A stretch of DNA of 64,000 nt from Linanthus parryae (GCA_023055425.1 JALGPY010000009.1:34763275-34827274), one strand, 5' to 3'. Counted from the stretch's first letter, positions 48,096 through 59,945 are shown. A program made the numbers and translations. Notes: generated by a model not told the origin, from the letters alone.

Positions 48096-49713
48096 TGTGA
48101 CATCCCGCATAATTAAACCCATTTAAGCATTATTTGGAGTTGGTTTATGACCTTATAATATGATTTTTTTGGGCCAATTAATTTGGGATGGAATTTCATA
48201 TTAGTCCCCTATAATTTCAATATTGACAAATTCTTATTTGCTATGAAGTGTGAAGAAGTATGAAGTGCGTTTTTGGTATATACGTATTTCTTGAGTATTG
48301 TTATCGTATTGTTCATCTTGCATGTACACCTAGTGTAGTGGGGGAAGTAGACCCTTAATTACCTATTATTAGGCATGCTAATGACCCATCATGACTACTT
48401 GCCTTGCATACCATAGATTTGTATCAATTTTACACTTCCCAAGCCATCTTGTTCATTGAACCAAAACTTTCTAGTACATTCCCGGATTTGAGAAAGGGAG
48501 CCACCAAAGCATGGCCAAAACTTGGTATATTGCTATTCTATGGGTGTAAAACTTATGGGAGTTGGATACCTATCAACCCTAGAGTCGTTTTCCAATGTTA
48601 CTCCTCATATTTAAATCATTTGGAGCTAGTTAAGTGTGTCATCTTTTGTTGTGTTATTTGTGCCTAGTTAGACTATACTAGTGCACTCCTTGCAATTATG
48701 TGTGGTGTGACTTATGTACCCAATCTCTTGTACATCTTTATACCTTTGTTATGCAGCCCATCCTCATTATTTTCTCACACCCATTATCTCTCTCTAACTC
48801 ACTAGAAGTTCTATTTCCTCTCAAAAGAACTTCAGCCCGTTTTTGTGCTAAGACCACCACAAAACACCATCAAAACTTCATATTCTAGCATCCAAAGTAT
48901 GGAAAATTCATCTCCAAGCTAGATACAACCTTGGTGGAGAGTTCTTTCTTCATTCTACCCAAGGATTTGAGCTCACAAACACTCTTTTGCTCACCAATCT
49001 TGATCTTGAGGTAAAACCTTGATATAATCTTTGACTTTTGCATATTCTTGGTTCTAATGTCCTTTTTCCATTGTAGAACATCTGAAAATGTCCTTGCATA
49101 TGTCTATTTTTGCATCTTCTTGTGGATTTATGGGTTCATCCTCATGGTTGAAGTTTTAGAAGAAAGGTTGTGTCCTAAAAGATGAGAGTTGTTCTTGATC
49201 TCCCTATTTCATACTTCTCATCTATTCAAGTCATGTGTTTTTGCTCATTCTTGAAGCCTATGTGCTGCATTTGGAATTGCATGTGTCTCTTTTATATCTT
49301 ATTTGATCATCAATGAAGTTCTTTCACATATTCACTTGAGGATCTTGTGATTTAAAGGAAGTGGTCTCGTTTTGATACTCTGTTTTTCGTCAGATTTGTG
49401 ACCTGACTTAGATAGCCCACATCTCACTCATAAAAACTCGTATGATGCTCTACCTTATATCGTTTTGAAGCCCCGTGTGTCTACTTTCATCTCCAACTGG
49501 TTTCATGCCCAAATTCATCATACATTTTCTGTAATGCGAATTCTTGTAAACTATGTCTGGGCTGGAACTGGGTTCGGGCAGATTCTATCACTCAACTTTG
49601 TGGAGTCATTACTCTCTCATACGAGCTTGTATTTTGCTCTACCTTATATCGTTTCGAAGCCCCGTGTGTCTACTTTCATCTCCAACTGGTTTCATGCCCA
49701 AATTCATCATATA

Positions 49714-49718
49714 TTTTC
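49714..49718. repeat. Left target-site duplication TTTTC of the solo LTR
   Basis: Repeated at 52038-52042. The 5' LTR carries the site once (TATATTTTCTGTAATG). Confidence 0.85.
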
Positions 49719-52037
49719 TATAATACTCCGTATTTGCATAAATACAATTCGCTAATTAGATGTCCTATTTCATAATTTTGTCTCCCTCAAATTTATTGTT
49801 TAGTATGTTAACATTAGAAATTGGTTAGTTACACTATTTGTTAGAGAAATAAAATAAATAAACTTAGTATAGTAATATTTGAAGTTTATTTGATGTACTA
49901 ACATCAACTTTTGAAATAAATTTGTAAAAGTGGTTACACTTTGAAATAAACTTGAAATAAAACAAAGAATAAAATAAATGGAGTGGGTGTTGGTGTGTGG
50001 TTGGCCGAAGCAAAGAAAGAGAGAAAGAGAGAAAAAAAATGTGTGGGTTGTGTGTCCGGCCAAAACAAGAGAGGGAAGAAGAGGAAGAGAAAAACAAGGG
50101 GGTTGGGAGTTTGTGATTGTGGGCCCCCCTTGATGTTGATGTGTTGGTGAAAAAGAGAGAGAGAGAGAGAGAGAGATGTTCGGCTGATGGAGGAAAGGAA
50201 GAAGAAAAAAATAAAGAGAGTTGTTGGTGGGCCCCACTTTGGTGTTGGGAGTTGGGGGTTTTGTTGGAGAATGGAGTTTTCTTGGAAAACGTGAAAAAAA
50301 AGAATTCAGCACCTCCTATTTATTAGCCCACAATTGAGGGAAACAAAGAGAGGAAGTGGAAGTGAGAAGGAGGGTGAGAGGGAGTGTGTACGTGAGAAGA
50401 AAGAGAGAGAAAAAGAAAGAGAAGAAAAAGGAGTGAGAGAGAGAGGGTGTTCGGCAGAGAGAGAGAGAGAGGGTAAGAGAAAGAGAAAATTAAATGAGAG
50501 AGGGGACCATATTATTGGGAGAAAATTAAGGGGGAAGGTTACATAGAAATGTGAGGAAGTGTACGGCAAAGAAGAAAAATAGAGAAGAGGGTGAAATTTG
50601 TTAGTATTTTGTGGAGTATGACAACAATTGGAGGAAAACCATTGTAAGGCCTTGTTTGGCTATTCCTCTACAAAGATTGTTTGGAGCATCTTATTGGAGC
50701 TTTTATTGGATATATTTGGAAGCTATTTCTGAAAATGAGTACTCTTCACGTTTACGAACGTCGCGGTGCTGTGAGTAAAAATCATTTATTTTTGCTATAT
50801 GTTATATATTTATGAAAATTATTACTGTTTTACAAATGTTACATTTTCGTTACGTAAATTTCAGTATTGTGAAGTTTGTCATAACAATGAATTTTTGACA
50901 ATATGACTTGAAATAACTTTCTGAATGTAAATAAAACTTGACCTTTTGTGCTCCCCTTTAATGAAAATTACGATTTTAGTATGGTATATTTTGTAACTTG
51001 GACAAATAAAAATGTGCCATAAAAATTAATTAGACACTTTGTGACGACGTTATGCCTTGGGACACTTGAGTATTTCTGGCCCGCCATCGGGATATAATAG
51101 ATGGGTTTCTGGCCCGGTCGCAGGGTATAATATGCGATGTGCCACAAAGATGGCGTATTCTGGACATGTCAAAATTTCTGTATGATACGATGGTTACCAA
51201 TGGCATTAACTGAATCTGAAATTCCGTTATCTGATATGAGAAATTCGATAAAATATTCAGTCGGAAAATATCTGGTTTCATTATTCTGAAATATTCTGTT
51301 TATCAGTTCAGTTTTAACATTTTCTGAAAAAATATATTATTTCTGACAGTTATCAGTACATATTTGATAAACACGCTATTTTGAAATATAAAGGGGAGAA
51401 AAAAACCCTCACTGAGCTTTGTGGCTCATTTTGTTTAAATTAAATATTTTCAGGTGACATGGCACGTGCGGAAAAATAAAAATTCCGAGGCGAGACCATT
51501 GGAGAATCTAGTAGCTGTTATGTTTGATGTTTATGTTAATTAGCTAGTGTGACTTTATCGTCTAATTATGTGATGTAATATTTTGGTGGATCGTTGTAAG
51601 GCCTGGACCATGTTTTAGGTGATATTTGGACTTTTGGATATTGGTGATATGGGTTATTTTAAGGCCAATATTTTAGCTGGCATATATTTTGGTCTCTGAT
51701 CCGCTCATCGTGGTTGAACCAGTAAAGTTGCTGAAATGACACTTTTAGAACGTACTTTTCAGAAAAGACATTTTTTTTATATAACTGAATATTTTGATTA
51801 ATTGACTAATAACTTATTTTTAAACAAATGTTACAAGAATACATTTTTTTGACTATTCCGAAATATTTCAAGTTGACCCCGAGAATTTTAATTCGCTTCC
51901 GCACTTGATTTTATAAACTAAAATTTTATTTGTTAAACGGTTCAAGCCACATGAGTTTTCGTTTGAGGCCTTGGTGGCCGGTCTCGACCCTCGGTATCGA
52001 ATTAATAAATCGGGGTCCGGGAAAGGGGGTCGTGACA
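49719..52037 (+). repeat. Solo LTR of another gypsy element (2319 bp)
   Basis: Flanked by TTTTC, it starts TATAATACTCCG (TG mutated to TA) and ends GGGTCGTGACA. There is no primer-binding site, coding sequence or second LTR, so it is best read as the product of LTR-LTR recombination. It contains purine-rich GA/GAG tracts at about 50150-50180 and 50340-50480. A TTAATAAATCGGGGTCCGGG-like 3' end resembles the Tekay-like LTR end, suggesting plus orientation and the same broad lineage. Confidence 0.82.
50154..50176. repeat. (GA)n microsatellite
   Basis: Uninterrupted GA run inside the solo LTR. Confidence 0.9.
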
Positions 52038-52042
52038 TTTTC
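52038..52042. repeat. Right target-site duplication TTTTC of the solo LTR
   Basis: Second copy of the bases at 49714-49718, after the terminal CA of the solo LTR. Confidence 0.85.
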
Positions 52043-53886
52043 TGTAATGCGAATTCTTGTAAACTGTGTTTGGGCTGGAACTGGGTTCGGGCAGATTCTA
52101 TCACTCAACTTTGTGGAGTCATTACTCTCTCATACGAGCTTGTATTTTGCTCTACCTTATATCGTTTCGAAGCTCTATGTTTCTAGTTTCATTTCCAGTT
52201 GGATTCATGCCAAAATATGTTGTATATCATTCAGAATTCCAGTTTTTGTAAAGTGTGTCAAATCTGAAAAGTTCATTTCTCGTCTAGTGGCATGTGCTAC
52301 TTTAGAGAACATTATTCCATGGTCGGTTTGTCTTAGAAGGTCTTCATAACCACGTCATGGGAAATTTTTAGCACCTTATTATTGCCTTATAGTGCAATTG
52401 TCTTAATGTTGGATTGCTCTTATTATTTGTAGAGCCTCGTTGTTAGAGTTGCACCTGGATTTCGGTATTGGTAGCTAGTATGAATTTTATAAGCTAGGAC
52501 CCGAGGTGAGTACTTACCCAACCCTTTGGTAGTGCTATTTTTATATATTAACTGTTTATGGGCTATGAGGTGGATGTTGTGATACTTGTTAATGGTGGAA
52601 TGTGTTTTTGATAACGTGGTGATTTGCATCTTTTGATTGGAGATATAGCCCATATTTTAAAGCATGTTTATAAATGTTATTTGTAAAACTGAAAGTCCAT
52701 GGTATGTTTCATAAATGTTTGGCCAAGATGGTTGCCTAAATGACACTGTTGGACAGTACCCTAACGGTCGGGGGATATACACCGGTACAGTACCCTAACG
52801 GTGGGGGATATACACCGGACAGTACCCTCCCGGCGCGGGGTCATAGACCGGAGGTCGATACCCTGTCCCAGGGATATAATATGGGATGAGCCGTTAACAC
52901 GTGCGTTGTCATGACTTGTCGACTATGTTTTGTCCGAGGTAGCAATTCTACGCGGACTCGCCATATTTATGGCTTAGTGTCACAAATGAGATTTTAAATG
53001 GCCAAAGTTTTGAATGAAAGGAGCCGAGGGCTCAAAGTTGTGTTGTGGAGGGACCGAAGACCCAAGTGTTTTATAGTAAATGCTCTACATGTTTACTTAC
53101 TTGAATGCTTGCTTGAATTATGTTGTTTATATTACTCTTTATCTATGTATGAACTGTGAAGCAAGCATGTTTTGAACAACTTGACCATGGCATTTGAAAC
53201 TAGTATATATATATTGTATATTTCCAAACCTAACAAAGGGGTAAGTACGTGCTCACCAGACTTCGCAGTCTGACCGGTTTTTAAATGACCGCTATTTCAG
53301 GTTCAAAGGAGAGGACCGAGCCAAGTAATCAAGCTGCTTAGTTGCTTATGCCATTTCATGTTGTGGATAATTTATGCTTTTGTGCTGAAGTTGTCTAAGA
53401 ATCTTGTCTCATGTATATAATGTAGTACTTGGTGTCTGTCGGTATGTAACTCTTTGGGATCTAGCTTGCACTTGTTGGAGACCATGTATGGTTATCTTTT
53501 GGTAACGGGAATGTGTTACCCCATGAGGGGATATCCCGTGGTTTGTTAACTCAACTTTTGGAGTTGTTTTGTGACCCTTTTCGTGAATGGATTATGTGCA
53601 ACCGTGACTGAACCTTGAAGGACTTGACTCTGAGATCGACGAGTACCATGGAGGATAGAGAAACGTTTTATTCAATTCTCAAAGTTTTATTTCATTTTGT
53701 GAAAAAAAAATGGTTTTGGATATAAGACCCCTTTTCATAAGCTTCCGCAATATTTATCAGTTAATCCTTGAATTTCTAAACATTTTCACTCTCATCCTCA
53801 TGGTACGAGTTAGCCTTGGTGGCGTGTGACGCCTCGTTCCCGTTTAATTACTTTGTTAATCGGGGTCGCGGGAGCGGGGTGCCACA

Positions 53887-53891
53887 CCTCT
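53887..53891. repeat. Right target-site duplication CCTCT of the Tekay-like element
   Basis: Second copy of the bases at 39921-39925; gag of the gag-only element continues after it. Confidence 0.93.
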
Positions 53892-54507
53892 GTACTTCAA
53901 GCTTTAGTCCTGCTATAAAGCGGGTAACCATGCGTCGTTCTGTTGGCACTGTGTCTTCAGCAAATCGAGCTAGCTCCACGAACTTGTCATAATAGTCCGC
54001 CATGGAGTCGTTTCCCTGCTTTAGCGCGATGAATTCATTATACTTATGTTCCTTGACGTGCTCTGGATAGAAGTTTGTTCTCATAGCAGCTTTCATTGCC
54101 TCCCAGTTAAAGCCTTCCTGAGCTACGAGCCTTGCTCGATTAGCTGTCCACCAGTTATCGGCCTTGTCCTTGAAATAGAAGGCCGCCTTATTGACCTTGC
54201 GGGCTTCAGGACATTATTTTGCATGGAAGATTTTATCGAAGTCCCTGATCCAATTTTCGAGCAGTACTGGATCTTCTTTCCCATAAAAGTTGCTTGGGTT
54301 CCGCTGAGCTATCTTCTTATTCCAGTCTGGTTCCCGCTCAACGACCACATTGTTGTTTTGATTGCTCTGATTATTGTGGTTCATGGCTTGCACAAACTGA
54401 CCCATATGAGCCATCAGCAGAGCCACCTGTGGGTCCAATGCCGCTTCCCCTTCCATTTGGTAAGACGAGTTGCTTCTGGTGGCGTAGCGGTGTTGCCTAT
54501 CGTTCAT
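53892..54507 (-). pseudogene. gag N-terminal part of the gag-only element
   Basis: Starts at the ATG ending at 54507 and carries the retrotransposon gag domain (WIRDFDKIF, ADNWWTAN, FYPEH motifs), similar in type to element 1 gag. An in-frame TAA at 54214-54216 splits it; the same frame then stays open to the nested insertion at 53891. The C-terminal half lies at 39114-39920. Gag forms the virus-like particle, which would let the element be packaged while using pol supplied by another element. Confidence 0.88.
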
Positions 54508-55100
54508 GCGCCCTACACTATTGTCTACCGATTACACTAAGCAGGGATGTGCACACTGGATCGATATGAAAAATACACAGGAAACGATTTTAACCGAACA
54601 CGATGACATCACATAAACAAGTTCCACATAGCATTCAATAACACAACATGTCTCATGAAGATACAGAAAATCCGAGAATAAAGTTCTCTCAAGTAAATGA
54701 TCATATAACGAAGTGCGATTGCACCACCAGACATTATCACAAAACGAGGTTAAAACACCCTGAAGTCATGTAAGCAGGAACACGTAGGAGTGAAGGATAT
54801 AGAGTCTCAATACAAAGGATGAGGGTGGGTGGGATAGACCCCCAGTCAGTCACTGGTCATTCGAACACGTATAAGCACTAAGGCTTGAAAATGGGGTGAA
54901 AGTAAAGAGAAGTAACACATATCAGTTAGGCATGCAAGGATAAACAAGAGACAAACCCAAAATCCCCCGCTTATCCAAATTTTACTTTTCAGTTTGTCTT
55001 GCCCTATTGGTTTCCAGTTCAAGTTCAAACTTAGCATTAGTTACTTTCAAAAATCTTAGTTTTTAGACGTTTTCTCCCTACAGTCCTACTGGATTTCACT
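54508..55100 (-). other. Untranslated leader of the gag-only element
   Basis: Lies between the primer-binding site and the gag start. No gene seen. A GGGTGGGTGGGA run at about 54825-54836 parallels the GTGGGTGGGTGGG run in the leader of element 1 (about 2706-2718). Confidence 0.6.
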
Positions 55101-55112
55101 GCTCTGATACCA
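55101..55112 (-). promoter_or_regulatory. Primer-binding site of the gag-only element
   Basis: The reverse complement is TGGTATCAGAGC (initiator tRNA-Met), two bases from the 5' LTR edge at 55115. Confidence 0.92.
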
Positions 55113-55114
55113 AA

Positions 55115-58100
55115 TGTAACACCCCCGATTTCCAGAGGAGCCGGAGACCGGGATGGTTCCCTCCGTACAGGGGATTTTACCCTTTCGTACGAGGAGTGGT
55201 AACAACAAACGAGTGAAACGAAACATCCAACTACTGATTCATTACGATAAAAGTTTACAGCATCTGTGACTGGTTCCAAACTGGACACCGAGTCTAACAA
55301 AAGATATATTACAACAAAAAGGTTCTTCGGTTAATTACTAAGCTCTATTGTTTGCATGAGAGAACAGATTCGTGATCCCAGCGCGTTACCCCAAGCAACC
55401 AATCATATACCTGCAGGGAATTTAAAAGAAATACAAGGACGCAGTTTTTCGAGTATCAGTAAAAACTGAGTGAATATACAACTTAGCATGTAAAACAGAG
55501 TGGCTAGACAGGTTATAGGGTTTACGTTTGAAACGCTTTAAAACAGTAACAGAGTGTAAGTATAAACATCAGAGTACGCGGAAGTTGTTGTTTCCAAATC
55601 TGAAAGTTATTATAAGCGGTCGATTCGTTTACGGAGTTATTCAGAAGTCTCCAGCATAGAATGAAACAAGTCATGTTATTAGTTCGCAGTATCCAGGGGT
55701 GACCAGGGTAAATAGTAACAGATGATACTGGCGTATAGGGGGTTCTGATAACCCGACCTCTCTGCCAAGCGTTATGGATCGGATCCCCCGTCCCGCTAGT
55801 CATCATACAAATAGATAACTAGACCTTAAGTGTCGACACCCCCTTAAGATTGTAAGTCAGAAGAGTAGTACTAGATGCTAGACTCCAGCCTACGGCGAAA
55901 AGAGTCGGGGCGCACGGAGTCCCAAATCTTTAGGGACTGAAACCCAGGGAATCATCACCCGAAATAAGTTTAGGGACTGAACCCAGGGGATTATCCCGGT
56001 ATCTCTTTAGGGACCTGGCCCAGGGAATCATCACCAGATAGTAACGTAACGTAAAGTAACACGACGTAGGCGTATAGCACTGTCGTAGACCCAACTGGTT
56101 CCGGTATACGCGATTCTTTCACTTTACGTTATTAATGACTTTTGATTTAGTTACATTTGAACAATGAGATTGTCGATTTGAATACGAGAAGTAAAGTGAG
56201 GATATTAAAGCAATAGTATCGCGTTTAACGAATTTCAGAATAAAGTACGACAGTTATTTGAAAAGAAAACAAGTATAGTATGAGAAAGAACTTGGCACGA
56301 CAGGTATATGTTGAGACAGAACATAAATCACGTTCGGACACTAAAGAAGACAAGTACACAACGCTAAGCATGAATACTCACCGTGAGAGCCGTAGAGTGC
56401 TAGCTAGTCAACTACTCGTAAACGATGTCTTGATCTACTGGCACGTCGAAGTCACGCTCTACAATATACACACAATTTCCTAATTACAAACAGGTATGTG
56501 TCGTAAGTTGGAAATGCATATGTCCTATATGATATGCAATGACAACTCTGATAATTATCAACACCCAATTTATTTGCAGATAAATATATACTAAGTTGCT
56601 AATAAGTTAGAAAACCCGAAAACGGTTTTAAGAAATTACATAATGAATTTTAAAAGTGAAACATAATTAATACTCTAATTACAATTATAATAAGTTATAG
56701 GAAAAATAAAATTTCCAATTATAGAATTTAAAGTACTAATTCTTATGGTTGTAAAAGTTGATATTTCGAATAAAAGAAGTTGTAGTTAATATGTTACAAT
56801 TACTATGTATTTTCTAAATAATTATTTTGCTTTATAAGTTAACAATATTTAATTAAACCAAACTTTAATTTGTCGAGAAAAGGAATGATATTGATATTAT
56901 AACTATTTGGATAATCTCACAATTTATTTAAGCTAAAAAAAACTGAAATTTGTTTAATAATGAAAATTTATTCTTTATTTATTTTATAGTTATGTATATA
57001 TATGCAATATATATTCGTTAACTTACTTTTCAAGTACACAATATTAAATGTTGGATTAATACTAATTTTAAATTTTACATAAACGTTCTATTTTGTATTT
57101 TCATTACGAAAGCATTATTTTCATTAATTTGTGAAGAAACTAATTTAATTTAACTTATTTAATCATTTAAACTAAATAAACAATAATGTAAATATACATA
57201 AAAATGCAGTTTGTATAAAATACAGCTAGCACCCCCACTACCAATATAACAGCTTTAGCATCTAGCATAGTCTACCCTCACATTTCCAGGTTGTACACAA
57301 AAACCCCTCTGTTACAAACTTTTATTCAATTTTGCCATCTTCTCCAACCCATCTTCACACATATATACATATACACATACACCCACCCACATACAAGCAA
57401 TTATACATGATCACTAACGTTTGCAGCTTAGGAATTCAACAGGTGAGAGTTCAATTTACCGAAGAATAGAGGAGGAGAACGAATCGGAACTTGCCGGCGA
57501 AGAACCGGTGGTCTTTGGGTGAGCAGAGCTTGGTCTCCGGTTACTCCGGTGGCTGGGCTCTGTCAGGAGACGAAGGGGAGGCAGAAAAAGAGGCGACGAA
57601 GGTAGTGGTGATCAGAGATGGAGGCGAACAGGTGGCGGCGTCGGCGTCGGGCTCGCTGCCTCTGTTGCCGCCGCTGCTTCCGTTGTTGTTTCTTCGGGTT
57701 CGACGAAGACAGAGAGCGAGGGAGTGATATGGAGGTGTAGATTGATGGGTGAGTTCTATTTGGAGCAGGAGGTGGTGATTATCGGTGGTGGTGATGATGG
57801 GTTTTTGGCCGCGGGTTTTCTCGGGTAAAACAGGGGAAGAAATTTTGAGGGTGAAAGGGGGCTTTTGTAGGAGGCGAGGAGGAACAGGGGGATGCTATGT
57901 AGGGGTGGTGATTGAGATGTTGTAGGGGTGGTGATGGAGATGGTGAGCAGGAGGTAGGCGGCTAAAGGGGGTTCAGAACAGAGTAATGCAGAGAAGAAAG
58001 GGAAGAAAAAGAAAGAAGAAAAAAAAAATAAAAGAAAAGGGGAAAAAGGAGGAAGTGTATGGTGTTGCGGGCGCACCGCGCAACGCGGTGATCTTATGCG

Positions 58101-58506
58101 CGAAAAATTAAAAAAAAAAAGAAAAAAATAAAAAAAATAAATAAATAAATGGGGCGAACGATAATTTACGCGACGCGCGTATATTGGCACTCGACTAAAA
58201 ACGACACATTATGAATAATTAACACGATTATTGATTTAAAAATTTGAGAATTTTGCTAACTACTTTTTAAAAACGTTTCGAGAAATTGAAGTTTTCAAAT
58301 AACTAACTATTTCAGGTTTTCGAAGCATAAATTTACATAACGAAATTTAAAGATTTAAACAAATAGTTTTAGATATATATATATATATCGCATTAGAGTT
58401 TTAGTTTATAAAGTTCTATAATAAAAATGTATCTAAGACGTTTCAGAGATACGTTCGTGCGCTGACAAATTACCAGGTTGCCCCTAGGAAAATCTCGGGT
58501 ATTACA
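55115..58506 (-). repeat. 5' LTR of the gag-only element (3392 bp)
   Basis: Full-length counterpart of 28112-31490, ending GGTATTACA at the ATCAT duplication. Confidence 0.93.
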
Positions 58507-58511
58507 ATCAT
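58507..58511. repeat. Right target-site duplication ATCAT of the gag-only element
   Basis: Second copy of 28107-28111; array unit E gag resumes immediately. Confidence 0.95.
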
Positions 58512-59517
58512 AGACGGGCTCAATCAAATCTTCAGTGCCTTCAACCTCTTCATTCACACCTTCCTCGATAAATAGGGCTTTACCCCTTTGCACAGCAGGC
58601 TTGCTACACTCGTTTCCCCTGTGCCTAGGTTCACCACATCGATAGCACTTGATAGCACTGTTGGAAGCGCCCTGTGCTGCGTGCGTGGTAGGACGAGATT
58701 CTTGGGGTCGGGCCGATCGATTGCTTTGATCGCTCCTCGCTACGGGCTTCCTGCCCTGCTGCTTCTCCAAAGCAAGTGCTCTCTGGTATGCTTCAGAGAC
58801 AGTCCACAGCGAGTGTAGGCTAAGGACGTCCTGCAAGGACTGCCGCAAACCTCCGAGATATCTAGCCACCATCTGCTCCTCCGTCTCCGATAGATCGTTA
58901 CGGGCGATCAACTAGTAGAACTCCTCCGTGTAATCGTCAACGGATTTGGCGCCCTGCCTCAGCGTATGGAGTCGCTGAAATAGGGTTTGGGTGTAGCCGA
59001 ATGGAAGAAAGTGGGCCTTCATCATCTTCTTCATATTCTCCCAGTCCGTGATCTTGGCCTTGCCCTGCCTCTCACGAGAACGGCGCAACTGCTCCCACCA
59101 CGCAGAGGCTCTGCCCTTTAGTTTGATGGCCACTAGCTTCACCTTCTCGCGATCCGTAACCTCCTTATACTCGAAGATTCGATCCACCTCGTTGAGCCAG
59201 CCGATGAAATCGTCGGCTTTCAACGTACCTTCAAAGCTGGGCAACTCCACCTTGAACCCTAGACCTCCGCGACTCTCGTGCTGACCGCGGTGCTCCCGGA
59301 CGCGTGGTCCATGATGGTAGGGGTTCTCAAACGACGACACAGAGGCGTCGTCTGAGGCTTCGTCTTCCTGCAGATCTTGCGCCGCCAAGCGTCGTGTCAG
59401 TTCTGTGACCTGCCGTTGCAGATCCTCTATCAACATCACGTCTTCCACGTTGCGTTCTCGCAGGGGGGCTTCTTCAGCCGGAGGCTGCCCACGACCACGA
59501 GTACGTCCACGAGGCAT
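58512..59517 (-). pseudogene. Array unit E, gag part
   Basis: Gag start is at 59515-59517 (MPRGRTRG). The coiled-coil-like N-terminus, the gag domain and the zinc knuckle (CYRCGEPRHRGNEC, about 58606-58646) are present. A CAG-to-TAG stop at 58912-58914 breaks the frame. The rest of the unit (protease to integrase) is at 24554-28106 beyond the insertion. Codons left of 58507 belong to the inserted LTR. Confidence 0.9.
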
Positions 59518-59551
59518 CGTCGATGGTGATCTTGCTCCCACGCCGAACTGA

Positions 59552-59563
59552 GCTCTGGTACCA
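59552..59563 (-). promoter_or_regulatory. Primer-binding site of array unit E (one mismatch)
   Basis: The reverse complement is TGGTACCAGAGC, one base off the tRNA-Met complement, three bases from the LTR edge at 59567. Confidence 0.82.
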
Positions 59564-59566
59564 ACC

Positions 59567-59692
59567 TGACGCCGAATTAAATCGAGGCGAGGGATCAAAC
59601 GCAGCAGAACAACGAATAAAAGGGCATAAACCAGTAGAGAGGCTCTCTAGGGTTCGAAGAGAATATCAATAACTCAAAAACTGCTCAATTCT
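59567..59692 (-). repeat. Truncated LTR at the right end of the array
   Basis: The first 126 bases match the other array LTRs (ending CTGCTCAATTCT). The sequence then switches at 59693 to a CACTA-like terminus. The remaining 211 bases of LTR are not in the window. Confidence 0.85.
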
Positions 59693-59745
59693 CACTACAA
59701 GGAATTTGTGAATTAGAGACAAAAATTTAGGCACAAAGATGTGAT

Positions 59746-59945
59746 TTGTTGCAAAAAATAACTATTAAGGAGAAAATTATACTTTTGTCTCTAAAAGTTT
59801 CGCAAAATGACGAAAGTGCAACATTGTTAAATTTTTATGAGGAAACATCTAAAAATTCCCAAAACAAGTGATTTGTGTTTGTTGCAAAAAGTAAGTTTTA
59901 GGGAGGAAAACAACATTTTGTCCCCAAAAGATTTCGATAAAGGAC
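59746..59945. repeat. Subterminal repeats of the CACTA-like end
   Basis: Two diverged copies of a roughly 75-bp stretch: TTGTTGCAAAAA, then GGAGAAAAT or GGAGGAAAAC, then TTTTGTCTCTAAAAG or TTTTGTCCCCAAAAG, then TTTCG. Their position just inside the terminus fits CACTA architecture. Confidence 0.55.

Larger units (their letters stand above)
39926..53886 (+). mobile_element. Tekay/Del-like Ty3/gypsy chromovirus, near-complete, with a solo LTR nested in its 3' LTR
   Basis: 5' LTR 39926-43392, primer-binding site 43397-43408, gag-pol 43575-48044 and 3' LTR 48096-53886 (interrupted by 49719-52037), flanked by CCTCT. The domain order gag, protease, reverse transcriptase, RNase H, integrase, chromodomain-like C-terminus is that of chromoviruses. 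Large LTRs of 3.5 kb and the gag type fit the Tekay lineage. The LTRs are very similar: I count roughly 25 substitutions by eye over about 3.4 kb, implying a fairly recent insertion. Confidence 0.93.
48096..53886 (+). repeat. 3' LTR of the Tekay-like element, interrupted
   Basis: Homologous to 39926-43392 throughout except for the 2319-bp solo LTR plus a 5-bp duplication at 49719-52042. It ends GGTGCCACA at the CCTCT target duplication. Confidence 0.93.
28112..58506 (-). mobile_element. Gag-only, non-autonomous LTR retrotransposon with internal tandem triplication and nested Tekay-like insertion
   Basis: Outer LTRs at 28112-31490 (3' LTR) and 55115-58506 (5' LTR) share TGTAACACCC...GGTATTACA ends and are flanked by ATCAT. 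A tRNA-Met primer-binding site abuts the right LTR. The only coding sequence found in the internal region is gag, split by a nested plus-strand element at 39926-53886. I see no protease, reverse transcriptase or integrase of its own. A unit of about 3.7 kb (LTR lacking its first about 550 bp, the 3' module, and the C-terminal half of gag) occurs three times in tandem between 28660 and 39806. This resembles the known class of gag-encoding terminal-repeat retrotransposons that depend on other elements for pol. Confidence 0.88.

Noticed and set aside
54846..55300. Minus-strand ORFs near the right LTR of the gag-only element (63 and 87 codons)
   Set aside because: They fall in the leader or cross the primer-binding site and LTR edge and show no recognisable domain.
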